A stretch of 64,000 nucleotides of DNA from Curvibacter sp. GWA2_63_95 (GTDB lineage Bacteria > Pseudomonadota > Gammaproteobacteria > Burkholderiales > Burkholderiaceae_C): NCBI GenBank assembly GCA_001795455.1, contig MGPB01000008.1:186001-250000 (forward strand). The letters are read 5' to 3'. The notes under the pieces are model-generated. The model ran no database searches. It was not told where the DNA came from and saw only the letters and a program-made list of their open reading frames with translations. A program made the translations under genes and the position numbers. Of the stretch, positions 33,920 through 43,360 are shown in pieces. Numbering within the stretch: the first letter of the stretch is position 1; each line of letters opens with the position of its first letter.

Positions 33920-34906
33920 ATGGCACTCAAAGTATTGGTAGTGGGCGGTGCGGGCTATATCGGCTCGCACATGGTCAAGCGGCTGGGGCAACTGGGGTGC
34001 ACCGTCACCACGCTGGACAACCTGAGTGCCGGCCACCGCGATGCGGTGCTCAGTGGTGAGCTGGTGCAGGGCGATATTGCCGACCGCCCCTTGCTCGACG
34101 CGCTGTTCGCCCGTGGCCAGTTTGATGTGGTGATGCATTTCGCCTCCTTCATCCAGGTGGGGGAGTCGGTCAAAGAGCCCGCCAAGTACTACGACAACAA
34201 CGTCACCAACACCCTCATCCTGCTGGACGCCATGCGTGCAGCTGGGGTTCAGCGCTTCATCTTTTCCTCCACGGCGGCCACCTTTGGCGAGCCGCAGTAT
34301 GTGCCGATCGACGAGGCCCATCCCCAGCAGCCCATCAACCCCTACGGCCGCACCAAATTCATGGTGGAACAGGTCCTGCGCGATTACGAAGTGGCCTACG
34401 GTTTGCAGTCGGTGGTGCTGCGTTACTTCAACGCCGCCGGTGCCGACCCCGAGGGCCAGCTGGGTGAGCGCCACGAACCCGAGACCCATCTCATTCCCTT
34501 GGTACTGCAAGCCGCCTCGGGGCGCCGCCCGCACATCCACGTGTTTGGCCGCGACTACGACACCCCCGATGGCACCTGCATCCGCGACTACATCCACATC
34601 CAGGACCTGTGCGAAGCGCATTGGCTGGCCATCCAGTCCCTGCTGGCGGGCCGGGGCAGCCAAGCCTACAACCTGGGCAACGGCAGTGGCTTTTCGGTAC
34701 AAGAAGTGATTGACACCGCCCGCGCCATCACCGGCCAGCCCATCCCCGTGGTGGACGGCCCCCGCCGAGCGGGAGACCCGGCCCGTCTGGTGGCCGATGC
34801 CACCCAAGCCCGTGAACGCCTGGGCTGGCAACCCCAATACGCCGATCTGGCCACCATCGTGCGCCATGCATGGCAGTGGGAGCAGAAGGTGGCAGCCTTG
34901 CACTAA
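33920..34906 (+). CDS. galE: UDP-glucose 4-epimerase
   Basis: MALKVLVVGGAGYIGSHMVKRL; YGRTKFMVEQVLRDY; RDYIHIQDLCEAH. Confidence 0.93.
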   Translation: MALKVLVVGGAGYIGSHMVKRLGQLGCTVTTLDNLSAGHRDAVLSGELVQGDIADRPLLDALFARGQFDVVMHFASFIQVGESVKEPAKYYDNNVTNTLILLDAMRAAGVQRFIFSSTAATFGEPQYVPIDEAHPQQPINPYGRTKFMVEQVLRDYEVAYGLQSVVLRYFNAAGADPEGQLGERHEPETHLIPLVLQAASGRRPHIHVFGRDYDTPDGTCIRDYIHIQDLCEAHWLAIQSLLAGRGSQAYNLGNGSGFSVQEVIDTARAITGQPIPVVDGPRRAGDPARLVADATQARERLGWQPQYADLATIVRHAWQWEQKVAALH

Positions 34907-34972
34907 GCCTGGGGCTCAGCGGTATCACCGCGCGGCAGCGGGGTGGCAACCGGTCCATGAGGGTTCTGAAAA

Positions 34973-35009
34973 TTTACACGAATTTCGTGCAGCACGAAAT
35001 TCGTGTAAA
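34973..35009. promoter_or_regulatory. 37-bp perfect palindrome, likely operator of the downstream toxin-antitoxin module
   Basis: tttacacgaatttcgtgc-a-gcacgaaattcgtgtaaa: 18-nt arms with one central base; 11 bp before the antitoxin ATG. Confidence 0.75.
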
Positions 35010-35020
35010 CTGGTGCCAAG

Positions 35021-35245
35021 ATGAAAAACGTCACCATCACCGTCGAGGACGCCACGCTGGAGTGGGTGCGCATCGAGGCCGCACGGCGCAACACCAGTGT
35101 GTCGCGCTTGGTAGGCGAGATGCTGACCGACAAGATGCAGCATGACGACGCCTACGCCCGTGCCCAGCGCGACTGGGTGGCCGACACCTCCTCGTTCAGT
35201 TCGGGCGGCAGGCCTTATCCGCAGCGGAGTACCCAAAATGGCTAG
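35021..35245 (+). CDS. Antitoxin-like ribbon-helix-helix protein (CopG/VapB type)
   Basis: MKNVTITVEDATLEWVRIEAARRNTSVSRLVGEMLTDKM RHH fold; overlaps a PIN-domain gene. Confidence 0.8.
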   Translation: MKNVTITVEDATLEWVRIEAARRNTSVSRLVGEMLTDKMQHDDAYARAQRDWVADTSSFSSGGRPYPQRSTQNG

Positions 35246-35702
35246 TCCGCTGGATACCTCGGGTGCCGTCGTCTTTGTGGATACCAACGTGCTGTTGGCG
35301 GCCGACGATGCGTTTGATGCGGGCCAACAGTCCCGCGTGCGCGACTGGCTGCAGGCGCTGTGGGCGCGCCGCGCCGGGCGCATCAGTACGCAGGTGCTGA
35401 ATGCCTATTACGTGGGCGCCACCCAGCACTTCGCCATGCCGCAGGGGGATGCGCGAGCCAAACTGCGCCGCTACCAGCTCTGGCAACCCTGGCAGATTGA
35501 CCACCAGACGGTGGAAACCGCCTGGGGCGTGGAGGCCCGTTTTGGCCTGCCGTACTGGGATGCGCTCATCGTGGCCGCCGCCGCACAAAGTGGTGCCACC
35601 CATGTGTTGTCGCTGGACCTGCAGCATGGCCAGCAGATCGATGGCGTCACCATCCTCAGCCCTTTGCACGCCACGCCCGCCGATGTGGCGCTGGCCGACT
35701 AG
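35238..35702 (+). CDS. PIN-domain toxin (VapC-like)
   Basis: VVFVDTNVLLAADDA...ISTQVLNAYY...VETAWGVEARFGLPYWDALIVAAAAQSGATHVLSLDLQHGQQIDGVTILSP; ATG overlaps the antitoxin end. Confidence 0.85.
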   Translation: MASPLDTSGAVVFVDTNVLLAADDAFDAGQQSRVRDWLQALWARRAGRISTQVLNAYYVGATQHFAMPQGDARAKLRRYQLWQPWQIDHQTVETAWGVEARFGLPYWDALIVAAAAQSGATHVLSLDLQHGQQIDGVTILSPLHATPADVALAD

Positions 35703-35725
35703 TTCTTCGCTTTGAAAGTCTCCGC

Positions 35726-36874
35726 ATGACGACTACCACCTCCACCGACAGCACCGTGAGTGCGCTGATCCAGCGCCGCATCCGCCAGGACGTGTTGGGC
35801 ATGCACGCCTACGCCATCCAGGACTCCAAGGGCATGGTCAAGCTCGATGCCATGGAGAACCCGCACCGCCTGCCTGTGGAGTTGCAAGAGGCATTGGGCC
35901 GCCGCCTGGGCGCGCTGGCGCTGAATCGCTACCCCGATGGCCGCGTGAACGACCTGCGCCAGGCGCTGGCCGCCTACGCGGGCATGCCCGAAGGTTTTGA
36001 CATCATGCTGGGCAATGGCTCGGATGAGCTGATCAGCCTGCTGGCCATGGCCTGCGACGTGCCGGTGGCGCCTGGCCAAGCCAAGCCCGCCATCCTGGCG
36101 CCGCTGCCGGGTTTTGTGATGTACGCCATGAGCGCGCAGTTGCAAGGGCTGGATTTTGTGGGCGTACCGCTCACGGCTGACTTTGCGCTGGACGTGCCGG
36201 CCATGGTGCAGGCCATCGCCGAGACGCAGCCCGCCATCGTCTACCTGGCCTACCCCAACAACCCCACGGCCAACTTGTGGGCCGAGGCCGATATGGTGCA
36301 GGTGGTGGCTGCGGCCCGGGCCGCGGGCAGCATTGTGGCCATTGACGAGGCCTACCAGCCGTTTTCCAGCCGCACCTATCTGGATGTGATCCGCGCAAAC
36401 CCGGCTGCCAACGCCCATGTGCTGCTGATGCGCACCATGAGCAAGTTCGGCCTGGCCGGTGTGCGCATTGGCTACATGGTGGGCCCCCAGGCACTCATCG
36501 CCCAGGTGGACAAGGTACGCCCGCCCTACAACATCAGCGTACTGAATTACGAGTGCGCACTGTTTGCGCTGGAGCACCAGGAGGCTTTTGGGCGCCAAGC
36601 CCGCGACATCTGTGCGCAGCGCGCTACGCTTTTGGGCGCATTGCGGGCGCTGCCCGGCGTCAAGGCCTGGGACAGCGATGCCAATATGGTGCTGGTGCGC
36701 TTTGCCGGGGAGGGCGATCCTGCGCAAAAAGTGTTCGATGGCCTGAAAGCGCGCGGCGTTCTGGTCAAGAACGTTTCTAAAATGCACCCATTGCTGGCCC
36801 ACTGCTTGCGGCTGACCGTCGGCACCGCCGAGGAAAACACCCAATTGCTGAAGGCCTTGCAGGAAATCTTATGA
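35726..36874 (+). CDS. hisC: Histidinol-phosphate aminotransferase
   Basis: [50 protein letters not shown]. Confidence 0.95.
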   Translation: MTTTTSTDSTVSALIQRRIRQDVLGMHAYAIQDSKGMVKLDAMENPHRLPVELQEALGRRLGALALNRYPDGRVNDLRQALAAYAGMPEGFDIMLGNGSDELISLLAMACDVPVAPGQAKPAILAPLPGFVMYAMSAQLQGLDFVGVPLTADFALDVPAMVQAIAETQPAIVYLAYPNNPTANLWAEADMVQVVAAARAAGSIVAIDEAYQPFSSRTYLDVIRANPAANAHVLLMRTMSKFGLAGVRIGYMVGPQALIAQVDKVRPPYNISVLNYECALFALEHQEAFGRQARDICAQRATLLGALRALPGVKAWDSDANMVLVRFAGEGDPAQKVFDGLKARGVLVKNVSKMHPLLAHCLRLTVGTAEENTQLLKALQEIL

Positions 36875-37503
36875 GTACCAACTACCCTTTGACCGAAGTG
36901 CCCGCCGTGGCCGCCCCCCGCATTGCCGAAGTCTCGCGCAACACCGCCGAGACCAAGATCCGCGTGCGTGTGAACCTGGATGGCACCGGCCAGGCCCATC
37001 TGCGCACCGGCATCGGCTTCTTCGACCACATGCTCGACCAGATCGCCCGCCACGGCCTGATCGACCTGGAGATCGAAGCCGACGGTGACCTGCACATCGA
37101 CGGCCACCACACGGTGGAAGACGTGGGCATCACGCTGGGCCAGGCCTTCCACCAGGCCGTGGGCGACAAGAAGGGCATTCGCCGCTACGGCCATGCCTAC
37201 GTGCCGCTGGACGAGGCCCTGAGCCGCGTGGTGATCGACTTCTCGGGGCGCCCCGGTCTGGAACTCAACGTGCCCTTCAAGAGCGGCATGATCGGTGCGT
37301 TTGACACCCAACTCACCCACGAGTTCTTCCAGGGCTTTGTGAACCACGCCTTTGTAACGCTGCACATCGACAACCTGAAAGGCGAAAACGCGCACCACCA
37401 GGCCGAGACCGTGTTCAAGGCCTTTGCCCGCGCGCTGCGCGCCGCGGTGGAGCTGGACCCACGCGCGCTGGGGGTGATTCCCTCCACCAAGGGTTCGCTC
37501 TAA
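36871..37503 (+). CDS. hisB: Imidazoleglycerol-phosphate dehydratase
   Basis: [47 protein letters not shown]. Confidence 0.96.
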   Translation: MSTNYPLTEVPAVAAPRIAEVSRNTAETKIRVRVNLDGTGQAHLRTGIGFFDHMLDQIARHGLIDLEIEADGDLHIDGHHTVEDVGITLGQAFHQAVGDKKGIRRYGHAYVPLDEALSRVVIDFSGRPGLELNVPFKSGMIGAFDTQLTHEFFQGFVNHAFVTLHIDNLKGENAHHQAETVFKAFARALRAAVELDPRALGVIPSTKGSL

Positions 37504-37510
37504 AATTTAA

Positions 37511-37569
37511 GTCAAATGCGCCTCTAGCCCACGTGGAATATGCGCAAGCAGCTATTAAAACCGTAGCAT
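37511..37569 (+). repeat. Dispersed intergenic repeat family A, copy A5 (hisB-hisH gap)
   Basis: gtcaaatgcgcctctagcccacgtggaatatgcgcaagcagctattaaaaccgtagcat. Confidence 0.75.
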
Positions 37570-37581
37570 GAAGAAAGCAGC

Positions 37582-38241
37582 ATGAAAAAGGTCGCGGTCG
37601 TTGATTACGGCATGGGAAACCTGCGTTCCGTCACCCAGGCGGTGATGCATGTGGCCGCCGATGCGGGCGTGGAGGTGGTCTGGGCCCGCACCGCGCAAGA
37701 GGTGATGGACGCCGAACGCGTGGTACTGCCGGGCCAGGGCGCCATGCGCGACTGCATGCGCGAGCTGCACGACTCCGGCATGTTCGACGCCGTGATGCAC
37801 GCTGCCGCGCACAAGCCGCTGATGGGCGTGTGTGTGGGCATGCAGATGCTGCTGGACCACAGCGACGAGCAGAACACCGCCAGCCTGGGCCTGATTCCTG
37901 GCAAAGTGGTCAAGTTTGAACTGGCGGGGCAAACCCAGCCCGACGGCAGCCGCTACAAAGTCCCCCAAATGGGCTGGAACCAGGTCTGGCAAACCAGCCA
38001 CGGGGGTGTGCCGCGCCACCCCGTCTGGGGCGAGGTGCCGGACGGCAGCTACTTCTACTTTGTACACAGCTACTACGCCCAACCGTCTGATGCGCGCCAC
38101 AGCGTAGGCGAGACGGACTACGGCCAGCGCTTCTCGGCGGCCATTGCACGCGATAATATTTTCGCCACCCAGTTCCACCCCGAAAAAAGCGCCGAGCACG
38201 GTTTGTCCCTCTACCGCAACTTCCTGCACTGGAATCCCTGA
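37582..38241 (+). CDS. hisH: Imidazole glycerol phosphate synthase subunit HisH
   Basis: [43 protein letters not shown]. Confidence 0.96.
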   Translation: MKKVAVVDYGMGNLRSVTQAVMHVAADAGVEVVWARTAQEVMDAERVVLPGQGAMRDCMRELHDSGMFDAVMHAAAHKPLMGVCVGMQMLLDHSDEQNTASLGLIPGKVVKFELAGQTQPDGSRYKVPQMGWNQVWQTSHGGVPRHPVWGEVPDGSYFYFVHSYYAQPSDARHSVGETDYGQRFSAAIARDNIFATQFHPEKSAEHGLSLYRNFLHWNP

Positions 38242-38309
38242 ATCTTTATCCTTGCCGCACCTCTGCATCTGGCAACGCGACTCTCTTTTTCCTCCAACCC
38301 TGAAGCACC

Positions 38310-39050
38310 ATGCTTTTAATTCCTGCGATTGACCTCAAAGACGGCCACTGTGTACGCCTCAAACAAGGCGATATGGACCAATCCACCACGTTTGGCGAAG
38401 ACCCCGCGGTCATGGCCCGCAGCTGGGTGGACAAGGGCGCACGGCGCCTGCACCTGGTCGATCTGAACGGTGCCTTTGCCGGCCATCCCAAAAACGAGAT
38501 GGCGATCCGCAAGATCCTCAAGGAAGTGGGCAACGAGATTGACGTGCAGCTGGGCGGCGGCATCCGCGACCTGGACACGATTGAGCGCTACCTGGACGCC
38601 GGCCTGCGCTACGTCATCATCGGTACCGCCGCGGTCAAGAACCCCGGCTTCCTGCAAGATGCCTGCACCGCCTTTGGCGGCCACATCATCGTGGGCCTGG
38701 ACGCGCGCGATGGCAAAGTCGCCACCGACGGCTGGAGCAAGCTCACCCGCCACGACGTGGTGGACCTGGGCAAGAAGTTTGAGGACTATGGCGTCGAAGG
38801 CATCATCTACACCGACATCGGCCGCGACGGCATGCTCTCGGGCATCAACATCGACGCCACCGTCAAGCTGGCCCAAGCCCTGACCATTCCCGTGATTGCG
38901 TCGGGTGGCCTGTCCAACATGGCCGACATCGAAGCCCTGTGCGCGGTGGAAGACGAAGGCGTGGAAGGTGTGATCTGCGGCCGCGCCATCTACAGCGGCG
39001 ACCTGGACTTCGCCAAGGCGCAAGAGCGCGCGGATGAGCTGAATGGTTGA
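38310..39050 (+). CDS. hisA: HisA phosphoribosylformimino-5-aminoimidazole carboxamide ribotide isomerase
   Basis: [53 protein letters not shown]. Confidence 0.96.
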   Translation: MLLIPAIDLKDGHCVRLKQGDMDQSTTFGEDPAVMARSWVDKGARRLHLVDLNGAFAGHPKNEMAIRKILKEVGNEIDVQLGGGIRDLDTIERYLDAGLRYVIIGTAAVKNPGFLQDACTAFGGHIIVGLDARDGKVATDGWSKLTRHDVVDLGKKFEDYGVEGIIYTDIGRDGMLSGINIDATVKLAQALTIPVIASGGLSNMADIEALCAVEDEGVEGVICGRAIYSGDLDFAKAQERADELNG

Positions 39051-39137
39051 TAGGTTTTGCCGCCGGGCCGCCCCAAGGCAAAACGCGGCCCCCTTGGGGG
39101 GCAGGAAGCTACACGCAGTGAGCGACCGTGGGGGCGC
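39051..39137 (-). repeat. Hairpin repeat family B, copy 1 (hisA-hisF gap)
   Basis: gttttgccgccgggccgccccaaggcaaaac hairpin followed by gcggcccccttggggggcag...gaccgtgggggc; reverse-orientation homologue of the HIT-tatA copy. Confidence 0.75.
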
Positions 39138-39917
39138 ATGTTAGCCAAACGCATCATTCCTTGCCTGGACGTGACCGGTGGTCGCGTCGTGAAGGGTGTC
39201 AATTTCGTAGAGCTGCGCGACGCAGGTGACCCGGTGGAAATTGCCGCCCGTTACAACGACCAGGGCGCCGACGAACTCACTTTTCTCGACATCACCGCCA
39301 CCAGCGATGGGCGCGACCTGATCCTGCACATCATCGAAGCCGTGGCCAGCCAGGTCTTCATCCCGCTGACCGTGGGTGGCGGTGTGCGCGTCGTGGAAGA
39401 CGTGCGCCGCCTGCTCAATGCGGGTGCCGACAAGGTGAGTTTCAACTCGGCAGCATTGGCCAATCCGCAGGTGATTGAAGACGCCTCCATGAAGTACGGT
39501 TCGCAGGCCATCGTGGTGGCCATCGACGCCAAGCGCCGCTCCGACGCAGACGCCGCCATCCGCGGTGCCGGTTGGGACGTCTACAGCCACGGTGGCCGCA
39601 AAAACACCGGCTTGGACGCCGTGGCCTGGGCCACCGAGATGGCGCGCCGTGGGGCTGGCGAGATTTTGCTCACCAGCATGGACCGCGACGGCACCAAGAG
39701 CGGCTTTGACCTGGCGCTGACCCGGGCTGTGGCCGACGCCATCAGCGTGCCGGTCATCGCGTCTGGCGGCGTGGGCAATCTGGACCACCTGGCCGACGGC
39801 GTGCAGCAGGGTGGGGCGGACGCGGTGCTGGCCGCCAGCATCTTCCACTACGGTGAGTACACCGTGGGCCAGGCCAAGGCGCGTATGGCCGAGCGCGGCA
39901 TTCCTGTCAGAATTTAA
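39138..39917 (+). CDS. hisF: Imidazole glycerol phosphate synthase subunit HisF
   Basis: [34 protein letters not shown]; start at MLAKRI rather than upstream in the repeat. Confidence 0.96.
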   Translation: MLAKRIIPCLDVTGGRVVKGVNFVELRDAGDPVEIAARYNDQGADELTFLDITATSDGRDLILHIIEAVASQVFIPLTVGGGVRVVEDVRRLLNAGADKVSFNSAALANPQVIEDASMKYGSQAIVVAIDAKRRSDADAAIRGAGWDVYSHGGRKNTGLDAVAWATEMARRGAGEILLTSMDRDGTKSGFDLALTRAVADAISVPVIASGGVGNLDHLADGVQQGGADAVLAASIFHYGEYTVGQAKARMAERGIPVRI

Positions 39918-39976
39918 GCCTTTTGGGTCTCTAGCCCTTATCAATGCTGCGCGAGCAGCTATAAATTAAATAGCAA
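39917..39976 (+). repeat. Dispersed intergenic repeat family A, copy A6 (hisF-hisI gap)
   Basis: agccttttgggtctctagcccttatcaatgctgcgcgagcagctataaattaaatagcaa. Confidence 0.75.
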
Positions 39977-40390
39977 ATGGAACCCACCCCCACCCCGCCC
40001 GTGAGCTGGCTCAAACACATCCGCTGGGACTCCAAGGGCCTGGTGCCGGTGATTGCGCAGGAGCAGGGCACCAACGACGTGTTGATGTTTGCCTGGATGA
40101 ACCGCGAAGCCCTGCAAAAGACCGTGGAGCTGGGCCGGGCTGTGTACTTCAGCCGTTCGCGCGACAAGCTTTGGTACAAGGGTGAAGAGTCTGGCCACGT
40201 GCAAACCGTGCACGAAATCCGCATGGACTGCGACAGCGATGTGATTTTGCTCAAGGTGACCCAGCTGGGCCACGAGCCGGGCATCGCCTGCCACACGGGC
40301 CGTCACAGCTGTTTCTTCAGCGTGCTGGAGAATGGCGTGTGGAAATCGGTAGACCCGGTCTTGAAAGACCCCGAATCCATCTATAAATAA
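39977..40390 (+). CDS. hisI: Phosphoribosyl-AMP cyclohydrolase
   Basis: [52 protein letters not shown]. Confidence 0.95.
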   Translation: MEPTPTPPVSWLKHIRWDSKGLVPVIAQEQGTNDVLMFAWMNREALQKTVELGRAVYFSRSRDKLWYKGEESGHVQTVHEIRMDCDSDVILLKVTQLGHEPGIACHTGRHSCFFSVLENGVWKSVDPVLKDPESIYK

Positions 40391-40394
40391 TATT

Positions 40395-40474
40395 TTGCGG
40401 GACAGATCCTTCGCGTTGTCTCCAACTAACCCCTAACCTTGCGGGACAGATCTTTGGCTCTGTCCCCAACTGAT
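40395..40474 (+). repeat. Hairpin repeat family C, two tandem copies (hisI-hisE gap, 44-bp period)
   Basis: ttgcgggacagatccttcgcgttgtctccaactaac and cttgcgggacagatctttggctctgtccccaactgat, matching the gltB-gltD copy. Confidence 0.75.
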
Positions 40475-40478
40475 CAAG

Positions 40479-40862
40479 ATGTCCATCTCCCAAGACTCCC
40501 TGGCCGCTCTGGCTGCCGTGATTGAAAGCCGCAAGGTCGCCAACGGCGGCAACCCGGACGCAAGCTATGTGTCCCGCCTGCTGCACAAGGGGCCCGACGC
40601 ATTTTTGAAGAAAATTGGCGAGGAAGCCACCGAGGTGGTGATGGCCGCCAAAGATGCCGACCATGGTGGTGAGGCCAGCAAAATCGTCTACGAAATGGCC
40701 GATCTCTGGTTCCACTGCATGGTGGCGCTGTCGCACTACGGTCTGTCACCCGCCGATGTGATTGCCGAGTTGGAGCGCCGCGTGGGCACCAGTGGCCTGG
40801 AAGAAAAAGCCCTGCGCAAAGTGCTTGCGCGCGAGGCCGAGCCCAAAGCCGATTCCCACTGA
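40479..40862 (+). CDS. hisE: Phosphoribosyl-ATP pyrophosphatase
   Basis: [31 protein letters not shown]...[15 protein letters not shown]. Confidence 0.95.
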   Translation: MSISQDSLAALAAVIESRKVANGGNPDASYVSRLLHKGPDAFLKKIGEEATEVVMAAKDADHGGEASKIVYEMADLWFHCMVALSHYGLSPADVIAELERRVGTSGLEEKALRKVLAREAEPKADSH

Positions 40863-40874
40863 AAAGGAGTGCGT

Positions 40875-41270
40875 ATGAGCCAGGATTTCACCACCCCCGC
40901 CGAAGTGCCCAGCCTGGAAAAGCTGCAGTCACTCAACACCATTGGCACCATCAGCTATGTGCTGCACCTGATCGTGGCGGTCAGCGCCTTTATCCCGGGC
41001 GGCCAGTTTGGCGTGACCTTGCTGCTGGTGGCGCTGATTCTGGACATGGTCAAGCGTGATGACGCGGTGGGCACTTGGCACGCCTCGCACTTTCGCTGGC
41101 GCATCCGTTCGGTGGTGATTGCCGGCTTGCTCTATCTGGTGACCTTGCCGCTGTTCCTGCTGCTGTATTTCCCTGGCGCCCTGGCCTGGGCTGTCATCTC
41201 GGTGTGGTTTCTGTACCGCATCGTCACCGGCTTTATCGCCATGAACAAAGGCCAGGAGATCGGCGCATGA
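40875..41270 (+). CDS. DUF4870-like membrane protein
   Basis: LNTIGTISYVLHLIVAVSAFIPGGQFGVTLLLVALILDMVKRDDAVGTWHASHFRWRIRSV; several TM segments. Confidence 0.75.
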   Translation: MSQDFTTPAEVPSLEKLQSLNTIGTISYVLHLIVAVSAFIPGGQFGVTLLLVALILDMVKRDDAVGTWHASHFRWRIRSVVIAGLLYLVTLPLFLLLYFPGALAWAVISVWFLYRIVTGFIAMNKGQEIGA

Positions 41271-41641
41271 GTGTTCACACGCCAGGCCATGATGCCAACT
41301 GCATCTTTTGCAAGATCATTGCCAAGCAGATCCCGTCCAAGGCGGTGTACGAGGATGAGCAGGTCTATGCCTTCCACGACATCAACCCCTGGGCACCGGT
41401 GCATTTTTTGCTCATCCCCAAGGCCCACATTCCCAGCATGGCGCAGGTTGGCCCCGAGCATGCGGCGCTGATGGGCCACATGATGGCCCTGGTGCCCAAG
41501 CTGGCGATGGAGCAGGGCTGCAACCCCTACCCGGATGGTGGCTACCGGCTGGTGACCAACACCGGGGCAGAAGGTGGGCAGGAAGTGCACCACCTGCACT
41601 TCCATGTGATGGGTGGCCCACGCCCTTGGTTGCGCGGCTGA
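41267..41641 (+). CDS. HIT family (HINT-like) protein
   Basis: CIFCKIIAKQIPSKAVYEDEQVYAFHDINPWAPVHFLLIPKAHI...GQEVHHLHFHVMGG. Confidence 0.94.
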   Translation: MSVHTPGHDANCIFCKIIAKQIPSKAVYEDEQVYAFHDINPWAPVHFLLIPKAHIPSMAQVGPEHAALMGHMMALVPKLAMEQGCNPYPDGGYRLVTNTGAEGGQEVHHLHFHVMGGPRPWLRG

Positions 41642-41732
41642 CGTGTGGTCCCCACGCTCCACCGCTGCGCGGGGCGTTGCCCCCCGAAGGGGCTAATTTT
41701 CCTTGGGGCGGCCCTAAGGAAAATGGTGGTTA
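41642..41732 (+). repeat. Hairpin repeat family B, copy 2 (HIT-tatA gap)
   Basis: gtccccacgctcc...gttgccccccgaaggggctaattttccttggggcggccctaaggaaaat; stem attttcctt/aaggaaaat. Confidence 0.75.
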
Positions 41733-41743
41733 CACACGCCGAC

Positions 41744-41749
41744 TAGAAT
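41744..41749 (+). promoter_or_regulatory. Possible -10 element (TAGAAT) upstream of tatA
   Basis: TAGAAT about 25 bp before the tatA start, after the family B repeat. Confidence 0.35.
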
Positions 41750-41773
41750 TCACTTAATCGTTAGGAGTAAATC

Positions 41774-42013
41774 ATGGGTTCATTTTCTATTTGGCACTGG
41801 TTGATTGTTCTGCTGATCGTGGTCATGGTGTTCGGCACCAAGAAGCTCAAGAACATCGGCTCCGACCTCGGTGGTGCGGTCAAGGGTTTCAAGGATGGCA
41901 TGAAGGATGGTTCCACCCCAGCCGCCGACGACAAGCCCGCAGCGCCTGCGCAGCAAGTGGCCAACGCCGCTGAAAAGACCACGATCGACGTGGAAGCCAA
42001 GCAAAAGAACTAA
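41774..42013 (+). CDS. tatA: Sec-independent translocase TatA
   Basis: [43 protein letters not shown]. Confidence 0.95.
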   Translation: MGSFSIWHWLIVLLIVVMVFGTKKLKNIGSDLGGAVKGFKDGMKDGSTPAADDKPAAPAQQVANAAEKTTIDVEAKQKN

Positions 42014-42027
42014 AGCGATAGCACTGC

Positions 42028-42471
42028 GTGATTGACCTCGGCATAGCAAAGATGGCGCTGATCGGCGCGGTGGCATTGATCGTCATCGGGCCCGAAAAGC
42101 TGCCCAAAGTGGCCCGCACCGTAGGTGCCTTGCTGGGCAAGGCGCAGCGCTACGTGGCCGACGTGAAGGCCGAAGTCAACCGCTCCATGGAGCTGGACGA
42201 GCTCAAGAAAATGCGCGAAACCGTGGAGGGGGCCGCGCGTGACGTGGAAAACTCCATCCAGACGCAGGCCAGCGACTTTGAGAAGTCCTGGTCGGATGCG
42301 ACCGATGCTGCGCTGGAGCCTGAGCCACCCGCCTACAAACACCCCAACAAAAACTGGCGCCTCAAGCAAGGCGCCATGCCCCAGTGGTACAAGGCCCGCA
42401 ACGGCGTGCGTACCAAGGCGCAGTCGGGAGCGGCCCGCGTGGCGCGCTTCCGTCCGCCGCGCGTGCGCTGA
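42028..42471 (+). CDS. tatB: Sec-independent translocase TatB
   Basis: [50 protein letters not shown] start. Confidence 0.94.
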   Translation: MIDLGIAKMALIGAVALIVIGPEKLPKVARTVGALLGKAQRYVADVKAEVNRSMELDELKKMRETVEGAARDVENSIQTQASDFEKSWSDATDAALEPEPPAYKHPNKNWRLKQGAMPQWYKARNGVRTKAQSGAARVARFRPPRVR

Positions 42472-42492
42472 GCGGCACCACCTACCTTCCCC

Positions 42493-43287
42493 ATGGCATC
42501 AGACAACAATCCGCAAGACGAGCTTGCCGGCACCGAGCAACCTTTTGTCCAGCACCTGATGGAGCTGCGCGACCGCCTGGTCAAAGCCGCCATCGCCGTG
42601 GGGGTAGCCCTGGCCGTGCTGGCGCTGTACCCCGGCCCGGCTGCGCTGTATGACATTCTGGCTGCGCCGCTGGTCTCCACTTTGCCGGCCGGTGGCAAGC
42701 TGATTGCCACCTCGGTCATCTCTCCATTTTTGGTGCCACTCAAGATCATGCTGATGACGGCATTTTTGCTGGCCTTGCCGGTGGTGCTGTGGCAGGTTTG
42801 GGCCTTCGTGGCGCCCGGTCTCTATAACCACGAGAAGAAGCTGGTGTTGCCCCTGGTGATTTCCAGCACCGTGCTGTTTTTTGTGGGGGTGGCGTTTTGC
42901 TACTTCTTTGTGTTCGGGCAGGTGTTCAGGTTCATCCAGAGTTTTGCACCGCAAAGCATTGCCGCCACGCCCGATATTGAGTCTTACCTGGACTTCGTGC
43001 TCTCCATGTTCCTGGCCTTCGGCCTGGCGTTTGAGGTGCCGATTGTGGTGATCGTGCTGGCGCGCATGGGCATCGTCAGCATCGAGAAGCTCAAGGCCTT
43101 CCGCAGCTATTTCATCGTGCTGGCCTTTGTGGTGGCGGCCATCGTCACGCCGCCCGATGTGGTGTCCCAGCTGGCGCTGGCCATTCCCATGTGCATCTTG
43201 TACGAGATCGGTATCTGGGCGGCGCAGATCTTCATCAAGCACACCCAGGCACCTTCCGACGAAGCGCAGACTGGCGACGCATCCTAG
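42493..43287 (+). CDS. tatC: Sec-independent translocase TatC
   Basis: FVQHLMELRDRLVKAAIAVG; FVAPGLYNHEKKLVLP; ATPDIESYLDFVLSMFLAFGLAFEVP. Confidence 0.95.
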   Translation: MASDNNPQDELAGTEQPFVQHLMELRDRLVKAAIAVGVALAVLALYPGPAALYDILAAPLVSTLPAGGKLIATSVISPFLVPLKIMLMTAFLLALPVVLWQVWAFVAPGLYNHEKKLVLPLVISSTVLFFVGVAFCYFFVFGQVFRFIQSFAPQSIAATPDIESYLDFVLSMFLAFGLAFEVPIVVIVLARMGIVSIEKLKAFRSYFIVLAFVVAAIVTPPDVVSQLALAIPMCILYEIGIWAAQIFIKHTQAPSDEAQTGDAS

Positions 43288-43298
43288 GCTGATTTTTT

Positions 43299-43360
43299 GG
43301 CCAAATTGGCCTCTAGCCCCCGTACTTATTGCGCAAGCAGCTCCTGAAACCATAGCAAAA
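43299..43360 (+). repeat. Dispersed intergenic repeat family A, copy A7 (tatC 3' side)
   Basis: ggccaaattggcctctagcccccgtacttattgcgcaagcagctcctgaaaccatagcaaaa. Confidence 0.75.

Noticed and set aside
34973-35009. Palindrome as a rho-independent terminator of galE
   Set aside because: No T tract follows, and its position 11 bp before an antitoxin start with nested half-sites fits an operator better.
35699-36844. 381-aa open frame antisense to hisC
   Set aside because: Mirrors hisC with a composition-biased translation; not supported.
39057-39137. N-terminal extension of HisF ([27 protein letters not shown])
   Set aside because: It is translated family B repeat sequence. The canonical HisF start is [12 protein letters not shown] at 39138.
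37511-40474. The his-cluster repeats as a CRISPR-like array
   Set aside because: They belong to three different families, are separated by genes, have irregular spacing, and no cas genes are present.
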